A DNA stretch of 64,000 bases from Paramacrobiotus metropolitanus (lineage: Eukaryota > Tardigrada > Eutardigrada > Parachela > Macrobiotidae), in assembly GCF_019649055.1 (NCBI RefSeq), contig NW_026570229.1, positions 2,046,001 to 2,110,000 of the forward strand, in the 5' to 3' direction. The position numbers and the translations under genes are program-made. The notes beneath the pieces are model-generated. The model was not told the origin of the DNA and did not search any database. It saw only the letters and a list, made by a program, of their open reading frames with translations. The first letter of the stretch is position 1, and each line of letters opens with the position of its first letter. Below, piece after piece: positions 1 to 14,100 of this stretch.

Positions 1-3000
1 TCTATATCTGCATAACGTACGTATGTGCCGGTTTGAAAATCTACATGATTATCAGCAGCGGTTGTTGATGCAAAACCCAGCCAGCCTTTAAAAATACACA
101 TACTACCGCTTCATTACACCAGGGTCACCTTTACCGCGGCGCGTCCCCCGGCGCAATGGAAATACGGGAAACGCGGTGTATAATTGTCTATACACGCTGG
201 GAGTTTGATATATATCCACAGCTCGTCTATGTGTAATTAATTCATTCCCCCAGCCTGAAAAGTGTGCAGCCGAGAGTGTATGTTAATGGCAACACTACGC
301 TAATCGGCTGGATCGTAACACGGGGTATCAGCCGGTACCCGTTTTGCGCCGCACTGTCTGCCAGGTAGAAGGTCCAATCTATCATCCTGCATATGTTGCA
401 GCACTGCAGTGTGGCTCTCGCGCTATCGTCCAATCGATAAGACTTGTTTGCCAGACGTCGCTCTTCCGCGAACAACCACCACAACACACACACACGATAC
501 CACGATTTACCCACAACCGTGCACTTTACGTGTCTTTACCAGTCCACGCACTTAATTGGCTTTTATAATATTATACGTATATATATGTATATATATCGAT
601 GAACGATGATCAACGTCAACTTGCATCATGCTCAACCGTTTTGCGCCGCGGTAGATTAATATTAAATGGTGTGCCTGCACTTGAAACTGCTTATCGTAAT
701 AGAAATTTTGGTCAAGAACACGAGTAGCGCTTTTTCTTCCCGTATCGCTATCAGCAGTGCGAAGGTAAGTGCACCGAATTATTTATGCCACTATTCTCCT
801 GATTTGTGCGGAAATTCTTGGAAAAGCCGATCATCTTATGCGAAAAATCTTTATAAAAAATTAATAAAACATAACGTGATAAGATCATAAGAGTAATATA
901 AATGGGAATTTTTCGGAAGCCATAGATCAAAGAAATGCATTTAATAAACCGTCGGCGAGCCAAGCGAGCCGGCTTTATGATTTTTTTCTTAAATACTGTA
1001 CTTGATTAATTTTACCCATCGTATTTTTCACAACAAACCACTACAATAATTTTTTATTGTTGTTGAATTGCAGGACCGGTTTATGTTTGTTAATATTGTG
1101 CGGTGTACCCAGCCCGTGCGAGCGCTTCCGCCCGTCGCGCAGCTGCACCGACGTACGTACAGCTGCGTAGTATTCAACAGCGCGATCGTAAAAAGGCAGC
1201 GTAGTCGGTCGCCACTCATACAGTACACACACCGTAAACAGCACACAGAGACGCAGAAAGAGAGAGAGAGAGAGAGCGACACACACACAGAGCCTGCCTG
1301 CTGTGTATGCTATGCTATTCAAGCTGCCAATCGAGTATCATTCAGAGCCGAGAGTCGTACAGTATTGGTTGTGTGTGCATTAAAAGCAGAATTTTTACTA
1401 CGCGAGGCATTACGGTAAAAATGCCAGTACATATTCTTGGCACGAGAATATTTTCTACCACGGTTTGCCGATGGCAAGGCAATATGAATTGTTCTCCTTT
1501 TCTCGGTGTGTGTTGTTTTTCATCCCCGTGTTGATTTCCGATAGCATACTGGTTTAACCGTTCAAGGTAGCAAGCAGTATAATAAAAAAACCCGCAGTCT
1601 TTCATTGACACCATCGACAACAACATTGAGTGACAGTGAACAGTGAGACGCTGAGAGCAGCAGTATTACATTTGCCCCTGAAAAATTCTTGGTCTTTCAA
1701 CAGGCGTCCCGATCCCCGCGACAGGTAAGCCATATGCAGGAGAAATGTATTCCCTTTCTGAAAAAAATTTTCCCTTCGTGAATAACTGCGTGGGCTGGCC
1801 GAAAACGGGATCGCGGTGTGTCTGTGAGTGCGTAAGTAATGTAGTAAGTGGTGCGAGAACGGTATTGATCAGCGCGCGCGGCCAGGCTAATCGCATCCTG
1901 GCATCTCGCGCAGCCCGTGTGTATTTATCCTTGGACGTCCGCGGTTGAAGGTCGAAAATATATCGGCCCGGCCCGGTGCAGCCAGGCTCCCCTGGATCCG
2001 CGCTCATCCAGCAGGCTGAGGCACTCCGCTGATCAGGGGGAATTTATACGGCGCATCGCGTGAGGTTTCCCGTTCGTTTTTCGCCTTGTCACTGCAGCGG
2101 TACAGGGAGTGGCGAGTGTGCGCGCTATTGATTTTAAGCTTGTGTGAGGCTGGCAGCCGCATTCTCTCTGTCTCTCTCTCTCTGTCTGTCAGCCTGTTAT
2201 TCTCTCTGCTGCTGTGTTTTTCCTATTTAGCCTCCTTTTCATCGGCGATAGCGTGCCATTGTTCCGGTTCTCTTTCTCTTCTATTCTTCTGACACTTTTC
2301 ATTCGGCTGGCGCTTGGCGTGCGCTGGGACACTGGCTGCTCGGGATTCGTGTTTTTTATGATTTTCTTCGTTATGTGCGTTTGCAGTTTTACTACTTGAT
2401 GCATTATCGATTAACCGATTTCTGAAAAAAACCAGGATAAAAAAAATTCATTCAGGTTTTTATTGGAACTAAATACAACTTTTTTATTACCTTGATGCTT
2501 ATATATTTTTTGAATTATCGATTTTTCCAGTTTTGTTTTTAGTAAATTAATTAGTTAATTATTGGTTCTTGCAGTACTAGTTATTTAATAAACTAAAATT
2601 AAATTAGGTTGGCTGAGAATTCGGTCGTAAAATTGAATTAGTTGTTTATCGGTGTCTTATTGTTATCAGCGGAAATGCTGGAACCATATTCAATGGCTTC
2701 CACGAAATGTGTGTGGGTGGAGCTGGCAGTGTGCAGGAAGATTTACGGCATTTTGTAGCGAAGTGAACAAAGCCCAGTTAATTATAGTGCATGCTGCGTT
2801 TTTTGTCTGCCAGTCCTAATTATCGCCCCGTAGCCATGTTTGTACGCGTTGTTGTGCGCGGCCCTAACGCATCAGTGTATGAATAGCAGGCCGTTTTTTA
2901 TTGATTCTCCAGTACAAAAACGCACCGCAATACGTCAGTGAAAAAAACTGTTTTGATCTTCATTGCAATAAGTTTTTCTGCATTTTTATCGCTCATTTTA

Positions 3001-5161
3001 AAATAACATTCTCAAGGAATTTTTGTGAAAAATTGAACGTCTGAAATTGTCTTCACATCTCCGTTGTAATAAATTTATTTTAATTGCTGAAAATTCTCCG
3101 GAAATTTTGTGAAGATGGTATGTAAAGAAAAGAATGTTTTCCCTGAAAAATGGAATGGCGCCGGTGGTTTTTATACCGTCTGGGAGAAGTAGAATGAGTT
3201 TGCACTGGTTTGGAAAACCCGAAAAGCTGCAGTATTTTTGTTTCCATCGGCATAAATTTTATGGGCGCTCATTGGGGTTATATTGGTCGTTGAATAAACT
3301 TGACATAAAATAATCTTGCAACGGCTCAGCTCATAAATCATTGGCTATTGGCTTTTTATCGGTTTTTTTCTCTCCTCGCGAGCGCTGTGCTTGACTGACG
3401 CGAGAGTGCAAGTGCCAGATGTGTGTGCGTACGAATCGGCTCTACCGCACTCGTACGTACGGCGTACTACGCGCTGCACACGTGAATAGAGAGAGCCGAT
3501 GACTCATCCGGCCTGTTTAAAAGCGATGAGCTCACACTGTGTATGACTAGCTTTACGCGGCACGGCGGTTTGTGATTCGCTGTCCTTTGTTTTTGTGCTG
3601 ATGCAAGAGGATTAAACTGGTACGCTGCGTTCTTCGCGTATTCAGCGTTTAATTGCGTAATGTGCGACCTTGAAGTGTGCCCTTCCTTTTGACACTCATC
3701 ATCAAAGAGGCCAACGCAAAGAGCGACTGACTGAGACACAGAGAGAGAGAGAGATATTTGTCCCCATTTTCACCGATAATAATAATGTGTGCAGCGCTTA
3801 AAGACGTGTATTCTTCCATTTATGATTATTGAGGCCGGGCTGCGTGTTTTTCCAGTTTCTCCATCAGTGATGCTGCCCGGTACCACTGGTTTTTCTTATA
3901 CCGTTTTCTCTCGTTTTCCATCCGCTTAATATAACGCGTTGGCGGCGGATTGGAAAATATATAGTGCAAGTGTAGAGAATTGAGTGGCGTTCGCTGTTCC
4001 GCAAGAAAGCCTTCGCTTCGGAGCTGGTTTTGTGTTGCTGCTGCTGGCATCCGTTCAGCGGCTGCTGCTTTTCCGCTGGCATGGATGCTTTGTGCTGCAG
4101 CCGAATAAAGTCGACGGATTTTTCGGCGTATGTAATTTTCCAAGACGCAGCAGCAGAGAATCGGTTTCCGGTGTAGCTTGTACAATACTTTGTGTGTGTG
4201 TGCCACGCAAGAATACAGACCGCTTTTCATATTCGATTATGCGCGAAATCCTTGGCCAATGCGCCGGCGCTGACTTAGGCGATTGTCTCCGGTGCTTTAC
4301 GAAATCGATAGCGGAAACAGGGCGCCGTTGAGCAAAACCTAGTAAATTATTTACCAGAATTTGTTCGACATCTTCCCGGCGTTAATTCGTATTTTTCGGA
4401 ATTTTTCTGAATTTAGTTCTACGGGGGAAGCAATTATTTTCCGAATTTTCTGTGCGTTATCTTTCCTAATTGTTTTAAATTTAATTTTATATTATGGCTG
4501 GAGACCTATTTTTTTCGTTTTGTTCAACATTTTCTGTACGTTTCGTGCGCCGTTTATCAAAATTTAATGTATAGGGTTACCGGGTTTTATCAGAATTTTC
4601 TTAATAAATTTTCTTGTCTTTTTAGTTTGCGGTTTTTTTAAATTCATATTTTTATCAGAATTTTTCTGAATTTTTCTATACGCCCAGATAGTAGTTCTTA
4701 ATTTTGTATCATTAGTCGCACCATATTTTGTTCTTAAAAAATCCTGTAGAATGAGTTCTAACTGATGACGCACTTTTCCGGAATATTTTTCAGAATTTTC
4801 CCAGGTCAAATTTGCTGTCGCCCGCATTAGTCTCATGGAGTATTTGCATACATAATTCAGTTTTACATCACACATAACAATGACAAACTAATGAAATAGA
4901 TGTAAAATTTACACAGACAAAATGCTTATTTATTTGCATAATTATTCTGATGGGGATCTGTTCGCTTTGTTTGCAGAAACGTTATGCAGTGACGATTATC
5001 CACTGGATGCGTATATATACTGTGATCCGTTTCCCTTGGGCTGTGGCGGCTTTGTCAGATGCCTAGACGCGGACTCCGCGGTCTGTCAGGTGGCAGCACT
5101 CGTCGTCGTCGCAGCAGCAGCCGGAGCCGCGCACTGGCCCAGTGACTGAGAGCAGAGAGTG
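1..5161. other. Upstream region of cic, no supported coding exon
   Basis: I see no open frame here with conserved protein features or paired splice sites. It holds a GA-rich microsatellite near 1258-1277 flanked by CA repeats, a TA-rich run near 565-598 and a CT-rich run near 2161-2190. A 75-codon frame at 4922-5149 ends in a TGA 12 nt before the cic ATG and in the same frame. It looks like part of the 5' leader or an upstream ORF rather than a protein gene. The cic promoter presumably lies in this interval, but no convincing core promoter could be chosen. Confidence 0.5.
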
Positions 5162-8100
5162 ATGGCCATGGCCCTCCGATTCAAAGGCGGCCCCTCATCC
5201 GCCTCCTCCGGCTCGTCCTCCTCATCCACGCTGTCCGCCCACTCCACGACGGGCTGCAGCGACCCGGCCAAGGTCAACGGGGACGCCGATTCGCCCTTCG
5301 CGGTGCCGTTGCAACATCTGCAGCATCCCGCGCTGCTCCTCCCGGATTCAGCGTTGCGTATTCCACCACCACCGCGCTTGGGACTCTCACCCAAAGGTAC
5401 GGAAATCCAGCGGCTAGAAAGCAAAATATTCGGTGATTAATAAGAATTAAATGGGTAATTATTACTAAAATAAATATTAAATTTTACTTTTTTTTTATAA
5501 AATTGAATATAAATATTGTGAAATTGTGGGGAGGGTGTGGAACACACCCTCCCCACAATATAAATAATTGTGGGGAGGGTGTGTTCGATCTATTCAGATT
5601 TTTTACCTGTTAAATTAATGACACATTTGGAACTTTCACCCAAAGCTACGCAAAATTCAGCGGCTAGAAAAAACATTGAATGATTAATTGTAATAAAATG
5701 ATTTATTATTGATAAAATAAATGTCGTAATCTTGCATTTAGGACGGCTGGTGTTTATCTCAAGCGAGTGTTATTTGAATTTTTAGTTGCAGTTTTGTTTA
5801 GATTTAGGCGAGGTTGAGTTTGTGAAAATAGTGAAAAATGATTTTCAGAATTTTGTAAATTTATTTGGGAAATTCGCCAAATATTTTGCATGGTGCGAGT
5901 AAAACCGTAATAGAAAAATCAGCACGATTTTGAATTTTCCGGATATGCCGGCTGAACTTGATAAATCGCCACAGGCTCCGACTTGTTGTTATTTTTCCGT
6001 GAAAACTATTACCTAGATTAGATGGCTCGAAGAATACCTGTAAAACTAAATCGAAAAATTGCTTTGACATTTCTCTTTTGTAATTATTTTGTCCGGAGAT
6101 TGGTGTTGCCCGCAATGGAGCAAAAATGAGAAATAGCCGCGGTCGAAAATTACCTGTCCATTGTAGAGATTGTATCGGTTATTCGGCGGTGTGTGTGTGC
6201 GAATCGGCAACAATATTCAGCGAGGGTAATATATTATGTGGTTGGCGCGTAGTGTGTAACAAATCGTATGTCATTATCGAGTTTGTGTGCTACTGGTCGC
6301 CCGCAGGCACACACAGCTACACTATCCGTTTTTACAGCCGTTTTTGCTCCGTTCCACATGTACTATTTCCATTTGGCGATTCTCTACACACACTACATTC
6401 ACACACACCATAATTGGCTCGCGCTACGTTGCTTTTTCCCGTAAATGTTTTATTTAACCGTGTGTTTTTCCCGGAACCGCGGCGGGCGTATTTTTAACAG
6501 GAAAATGTTGACTTAATTTCCATCGTGATTATTTTTCCCAATTTTTTTGTGGCTTTATTTTTGGGGAGAGCGGCGTTGCGACTGGGTTGAAAAGACAGAT
6601 TAAGATTGTGTAAATGGCTGGAGGAAATGAGTGAAGGTCGGCACGCAGTGAATTGAAAATCGCCAGCGCCATAGTTTGACCGATTTGTATGTTGGCGCTG
6701 AGTCGCTGACGAGCGCAGTGCGTAGTATTTTTTCCTCCCTCCTCCATCGTGTTGCGCTCGCATCTGGCGCGGCGCTCGTTCGACGGAATGAATGGAGGGA
6801 TTTGGCAAAATGTTTGTGTATTATTTTCCACTGTGCGCGTACGCATGGCTGATTCGCAATAAGCAGGTTGGTCGCGGTGCTGACGTCGACGGTTGTCGGG
6901 TTGGTTAATCAGGGAATGATATGCCGGCGGAAGGCTTCCTTATTTCAGGAATTAGGAAGCCATTGACTTCGGCCTAATTTTTTTGTGAATTTTCATTTTA
7001 TTTCCGTTTCTTGATTTTTAATAATTTTTTAAATGTTAAGTTGTGTGTCTGCGCTAGCATTTTGGGTTGCTCAGGTGATTGTTGCTTATCAGAATATTTT
7101 TATAAAGCCAACGTGCCTTTTTTCCTCTGAATCCCAGTTTTGCTAAATATTTTTTTCATTTTCTGGATTTTTAATAAAGTTTTGAATAATATTAGGTAGA
7201 GTTTTTGCGCTTGCCCGGGTGTTGTTACGTATTAAAATATTTTTAAAAGACCCGTCTGTTTCGCTCTGTGTAATGGCTTCCTAATTCTTAAAATTAGGCA
7301 AGCCTCCGACTTCGACTTTAATTATTTGTTGTCCTTGCTCTGATTTTAGAAACAATTTAAATATATTAGATAGCTTGCAGTTTTCGACTTTGTTAGATGG
7401 GTGGTAATTATTTATTAAAATATTCTTAAATGTTCAGGTTGTGTAAAGGCTTCCGAGTTCCTGAAATTCGGAGGAAGCCCTCGAACTCAATTTTGTATAA
7501 ATTTTATTTTCGTTACCTTGATTATTAATAAATTTTCAGATATTATGCAGTATGTCTGAGCTTGCAGTTTTTTGTTACTCGGATGGTAAATCTTCAATAA
7601 AATAATCTGTAAAAGGTCAATCTGTGTCAACATGGGTGTGGGTATCTATTCTAGGTGGGGAGATGGCGGCGGTGATGGCGCGGTCGCCGTTCGACAGCGT
7701 GGAGAACGGCGGCGGCGGCGGGGAGAAGCGGAAGACGACGGAGCCGGATGTGACGGTCATCTCCTCCTCCAGCGCCAGCGCGACGGGATCGCCGGCCGAT
7801 ATGAGCAAACTGACACCCAAGAGACGGATTCTGGACCGGCAGGCGGCCGGCAATGCGCCACCACTGCAGGTACTGTACTTACTTACGTAATGCCACATTT
7901 ATTATGGACAACTAGTGCAAAAGTCTCCATTAGCATGATTAATATTTGAATTTCCTGTATGCTGCTTTCGGAGAAAAATCGTTTAGCGCTGCTCGCTTTA
8001 TGAACGAATGGCTTGAGGGTGATCGATTAATAGAATGTTTAACAGGAAGGAAAAAAAATAGAAATTAATACCAGCCAAAATTACATTACATTTCATTAAA

Positions 8101-11100
8101 TTAAATTTTATATTTAAAATTCTATTTTGAAAATTTAACAATATTTATAATTCTGTTTTGAATTTCCGGTGTTTTGCTTTCGGAGAAAAATCGTTTACCG
8201 CTGTTCCTTTTATCAATAAATACCTTCATGGCATCGATTGATAAAATGTTAAACAGTAAGGAAACAAAAATTGAAATTTTATACAAGACAAAATTGAATT
8301 TTATGAAAATTAAATTTATTTAAATTATCCATTTTTTGAATTTCCCTCACTTGCTTCCTGAGAAAAATATTTTTGCGCGATTTCCTTTCCGATTGCTTTA
8401 TATCGATTAAAAAAGTAAAGCGAAATTGCGTTGAAGTGAATAAAAAGTTGGCGGGAAGCTGCTTGGTGTTTTTATTGTAAATGAATTTTTTCCCGTGATT
8501 TTCAGAACGGAGTTGTATCGTAAAATTGCAGGGCATGTTGACGCAGCGCACCAGGGTTTTATGGCATAGATGGGTCATAAAAATAGTAGAGTTATTTTTG
8601 TGTTGATTCAGGTGCATATTACTACGGTGTCAATCATATAGGCAGCGTTTTCGCGTATTTTTGCAAGCACTATTGCGAGTGAATTATCGGATCGATTTTC
8701 CGTTCGCGTACGCCAGTCACCAAACGAGTACGGTTTATTGCACCGGATTCATTGTTAAACCGTGTGTAATTTCATCGCGGGCACGGACTGGTTTCATTCC
8801 TGTGTACTGAATTTGATTAGAATCTGCAGAAAATGATGGTTTTGTGGGAATAATCGAATAATAACTGATTTAGGCGTGGTATCACGTCATGCGTTATCTC
8901 GTTATTCTAATTGTGAATTTTCTAGAATTTCTGGCTGACTTTCAGTGAAACGCCATAGGCGCGAAGTAAATTATTTTTTCTGTCCCTGGATTAGGTCGTT
9001 CTGGAAGATTCTGGGAAAAATACAAGCATAAAATTCCTTCTATGGATCATTTAACAGGCTCCCGTCGCGCCGATAAAATCATCATTCAACGCAGTTTCAC
9101 GTGCGCTTAAATGGCTTAAATGCCTTGAAGTTATCGAATAGTAAAGTGGAAAAAATAGGAACAATTAAAAAATAAAATGCTAAAAGGTAAAAGATGTCTT
9201 GAATTTATCAGTTAATTAAGTGTAAAACACTTTTAAAAATTTTGGAAGAATTGAATGAAAATAAATGGAAAAAAATGACATGCTGATTGCTGACATTTTG
9301 ACAAGCCCCGTTGCGGCGTCGATGGTCAGTAGCGCACGAGTTTATATGAATGTCTTTTTCAGTTGACAAAAAATAAAAAGAGAATTAAAAATTAAACAGA
9401 AACTGATAGAATTGATAAAATAAATGGGAAAAAATGACATGTTAATGTTTGGCAGGCTCCCGTCGCAGCGCCGAAACAAAGAAAAGTTTAACTAGGACAA
9501 ATAAGGAAAATTAGATTCATGGTTAAATTAAAAAAAATTGTTAGAATTAAGTAAAAATAATTCTTAGCAGATGACATGTTGATATTTGGCAGGCTCCCGT
9601 CACGGCGCCGGCAGCCAATAGCGTCCGCGTGGCGCTGGACGAGTTTATCGGGGAGCGGGTGCTGGTCCGGTCGGCATCCGGGACGGTGGGCGTGTACACG
9701 CCGGGCGTGATACACGGCCTCAACACGACGGCCACCACCCATGATATTGACGTTGTGATGGACGACGCCGTGGACGGCAATCGGCACCTGCGCGTGCCCA
9801 ACGTCCTGCACGCGGAGCCCTGTCCGGTGATCAGCGACCAGAGTCCGCCGGCCGCCGAACTGGTCGTCGGAGTGCGGGTGTGCGTCCGCCACGGGGAGCG
9901 GCGGGTGTACGTGGAGGGGACGGTGTGCGGGGTGGACACGGGCAAGTGTCCGCCGGTGCTGCGGGTGGCGGTTAGTACGGCGGCGGCCGCGGTGTTGGGG
10001 GAGGAGGGGGGAGGAGCACAGCGGATGGATAATCATGATCTCGTTATTGTCACGGTCTCGCGTCTGCACATTCGCCTGCTGCGGCCGCCCTGGTATGAGG
10101 ATCTGATGGTCATGGGGCAGGCCGGTGGGGGACGGGGGATGGCGGGGAGTAATGGGGCGCCGGGCCTGACCGGCGCCATGCAGCCAGCAATGCATCTGAA
10201 TACGGGTAAGGGTGGCGGCGGTTTTTCGCTATTTATTTTCGCATTGTGCTTTAAAAAACCAGTTATAACTTGTAACTTGTTGTGGCTTTCTATCTCCCAC
10301 AACAGCGTAGATGTTACGAATGCGTTGTAGAAGAGTGGCTCATTCCACTGTGAAAACAAACGAGAGAAGTGAATGCATTTCAGTATAGATATCATTAAAT
10401 GGAAATTAATCTCGTAAAATGAGTAACGCGTTTTCTTTTTACTGATTTTTCTGGATTGCTTGGCTGGCGTTGTTGAAATTCCTGCGTTCTGAAAAAGTGC
10501 AATTAATTTTGGAATTTCCAGTTAGATTAAGAAAATGATTTTTCGATTGGGCTGAAGTTAATTACAGTTACTGAAAAAGAATTAGAAAATTGTGTAGGTT
10601 AATGTTTTTTAATGCGCAATGCGCAATTGCGCATACAACCACAGAATTTTGAAGTAAATTGAAGGTGAATTCTGGTTCACTCGGTACAAACCACCAGCCA
10701 AAAAGCTGGCCGACATTGCCGGGGACAATCGATAATTTCATTCTGTCCCATAGCGGAGAAAGCGGTACCTTTCTGGCGTTTTCTGCCCGACAATACCCGG
10801 GCACAGCGCGTCTGTTGTCTGGACGCCGTCAGCAGAAATTCAGTTGCACTGCGAAATGCCATTGATACCACCGCAGGGTTACCCGGGGAAAATATCGATT
10901 TTATTTTCGCGGTCCAAAAAGCAGGGAAGAGAATAAACAGTGGTACAGTCATCTGGCCCGGTTTAATGATATGTTGTCGGCAGTGTGAGGGTTGCATTGA
11001 TCGGAGGGACGTATAATTATGCCGGCGATGCTGTCGGGTGGGTTTTTTGGGTGCGGGTGGATTTTGCAATGCAGTGCGAGAGAGAAAAATATTGGCCGCG

Positions 11101-14100
11101 GGCCATGTGTCAGTTGGAAGGAAAAATGTCAGTGGATATTTCGGCGAATTGGTTGTAAGAGAGCAGTGTGATGCGGGTGCCTGGGTTTCTCAATGAGTTG
11201 AGGACAGGGTTTTTGAGAAAGAGAGACGGGTTAGTGATCGGTTGAGCGCGGATGACATTGAGACGCGCTGCACGTGTGCTGGCGGTGGCGGTGGCGGGCG
11301 GTGATCCGTGTGGGATTAGGCGGAGATTTGTGTGTGGCGGGGAGGGTTGTTAGTTGTTGGAGATGTTGTTTTGAGAGTGGCATTGGTCGGGTGTTTGGCA
11401 TACATTGAGAAAAATTGGTCAGGCCGTGTTTTGCGGAGGTTGAATGTGTGGATGAGGAAAAAATCATAGGGCGAAGATGAGTAAGAGAAAAAATTGAACG
11501 AAGAATGGTGTGCTAGGAAATAATGATCTGGCGATTTTTTGCAGTGAAAAACATAACAGCAGGGTTTCGTTTTCGCAGCTTGAGACTTAATACATTGTGA
11601 ACATTGAACTTGATACATTGATTCCCATGAATAATATTATACGATCCTGGTAGCGATTTTGTGTCAATTAAGACGAAACGTAAAGGAGAAAAAATATAAA
11701 GAATAAAGATGCCGGGGAAAATAGTAAAAAACAAAAAGAATACAGTTAAAGAATAGCAAATCAGTGTTCATGTTATTTTGCTGCACAGGTTAAAAGTTTG
11801 AAATTTTCACGATTTTTTGGAAGATCATTATGCATTTAATTTGCTCAGCAGACGGACGAATACATAATTCTGGATTTTGCGTGAATGTTCTTGCGAACTG
11901 TTGATAACGGTTGGGATTAATATTTTCCAATATCCGTTACCGTTAGTAACTTGGTAGATTACCGCTGTTTTACAGTCCGTACTCAGCATTTCAGTAAAAT
12001 CATTCTAATAAAATATATTTTGATTAATGTGGACAATTTGTTTTTTTTTTCGGTTAAAATTTTGTTAAATAGAAGTGTACACAATCTGGAAATCTTCATG
12101 CAGGTCCGATAGTCAGCAATCCGGCGACGACGACGGTCTCCGAGCCCAGCCCGCCGGACTCCTCGGACGACGAACTGAAAGTGGACTTTGTGGAGACCAG
12201 CAACAACAACTCCAACGCCTCCACGCCGGGCCAATCCCGCTCGGCCAGCAAACTGCAAATCCACCTCCCGGACACCACCCCCCTGGCCTTCCCGCCCTCC
12301 AGCGCCCTTTTATTAGACAACAGCGCCTCCAACGCCTCTTCAGAATGCCCCATCAACAGCAACGCCAACTCCCCGTCCCCGCGGGGCTACAAAAAAGGCG
12401 ACGTCATCTCGTTAACCAACGGGATCCGGAAAAAATTCAACGGGAAGCAGTGGCGCAAGTTATGCATGGAAAAAGGCTGCAGTAAAGAGTCGCAGCGAAG
12501 GGGATACTGTAGTCGGCATCTGTCGATGCAGAGCAAGTCCTCCTCGGCGGCGGTGACCCCGGCGTCCTCTCCCAGCCATGGGACCGGGGGGTTCTATTTT
12601 GGCCTGGCACAGCAGCGGGTGAAGCACGCCTCGGGGACGAGTAATGTCAGTCATCAGCGCAGTGACGAGTGGGAGGTGGAGAGCGGGAGTCGTGGGTCGG
12701 AGTCGTGGTTGGGCGGGTTGGTGGTGGAGCGGCAGGCGTCCAGTGGCGGCGGGACGAAGAGCGCCGAGGACGAGACGGAGAGCGGCGGGGTGGTGATGAT
12801 GCGGGGGATCAGTCGCACCGGGAGCCCCCGGTGGGGGTGGAGGAGCGCACGGTGATGGGGTACATACCGGTGCCGGGTGAGTGGGACTCTTGGCTTGTGC
12901 GCTGGAATAATTATTTTAATCGGGATTTCTTCAATAATTATTTCAATATGAATTTCTAAGAGATTTAAGAATTATTCCTGATTTAAGAATACTAAAAAGG
13001 TCACATTTTGCTACATTTGAGAATTATTCCATTTTTTATTGGATTAATTCCTTAATTCAGTGTGGTTTAACTAATTGGATCAATACTATTATGTACTTTT
13101 AATGTACACGCTTTTTTTATTTAATTTTTGATTAACTGTTAATTTTTTTTAGATTTTGCTTGATCCTGCTGTTTTGCAACTGGTGATACGTCAATTGTTT
13201 ATTTGTTAATTTTCTGTTAAACTTAGAAATTGTGATCGGCAGGCAAAAACCCGCGTGTTGTTCCTAAACTGTTTTTGTTTCTTAACACAAGAAACTTAAT
13301 TACGTCGCTGGGGAAAAATCTGGTTTTTTTTGTTATTTTTTATTCGGCAATAACCGCTTTCTGTAAAGAAACCGTCGCCATGCACTACATTTAACGATGT
13401 AAAACTTCTCGTGTAATGTGTATTGATTATTCGCCTCCGAAAAGTTGTAGTTCCATTTACGCTAACGTTGTGCTGATGGTGGTGTGTTTGTGTGTGTAGC
13501 GAGTAGTGCCTACGGCGGCGCACGCCAGCCGGGCTCCATTATCGCCGGTACATTCAGCCCGTCGTTCCTGGGTAATCCCGGCAAGATGGAGGGATTTTAC
13601 GGGCCGCCACGGGCCAGCAACGGCGCACTGCCGGCACCCGCAGCCGCCGTCGCGGTGGAGGCCGGGGAGAAAGAGAGCAGTGAGGCCGCGAGGTCAAACG
13701 GCGTCCCATCCGTCTCTGTCAGTCTCAACGGCTACTGTAATGGCCTGCGCAATAACGATAAGCCGACGGGGCATCCACTCGGTGAGTGCCGGCTGTGCAC
13801 TAGATTTTGTACTGCATTACCCAGAAAATGCACTCTATACTCACTACTCATTCTGGAAAGTGGCTGGATTCGGCCTATTGTATACGATCAAAATAATAAT
13901 TTCCAGAAATTGGTCCTTACGCAAAAAACAATACGGGAATATAATGAAATTTTATTGTCTTAGATTATTATATTTATTATGAATTAATTCAGATGAGACT
14001 TCTTATTTTGATTAGACTAGATTATTAATTTTATTGTTTTTGGATTATTATTAAACCGGGAAACATACCAGCTTTCTCAGTTTTTAATGAATTTCACGTG

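Noticed and set aside
4922-5149. 75-codon ATG frame just upstream of cic
   Set aside because: In the same frame as cic but closed by TGA before its ATG; Ala-rich end from GC-rich leader. At most an upstream ORF.
9488-10195. 235-codon open frame on the minus strand
   Set aside because: It is the GC-rich antisense of cic exon 3; the plus-strand frame has the conserved domain and splice sites.
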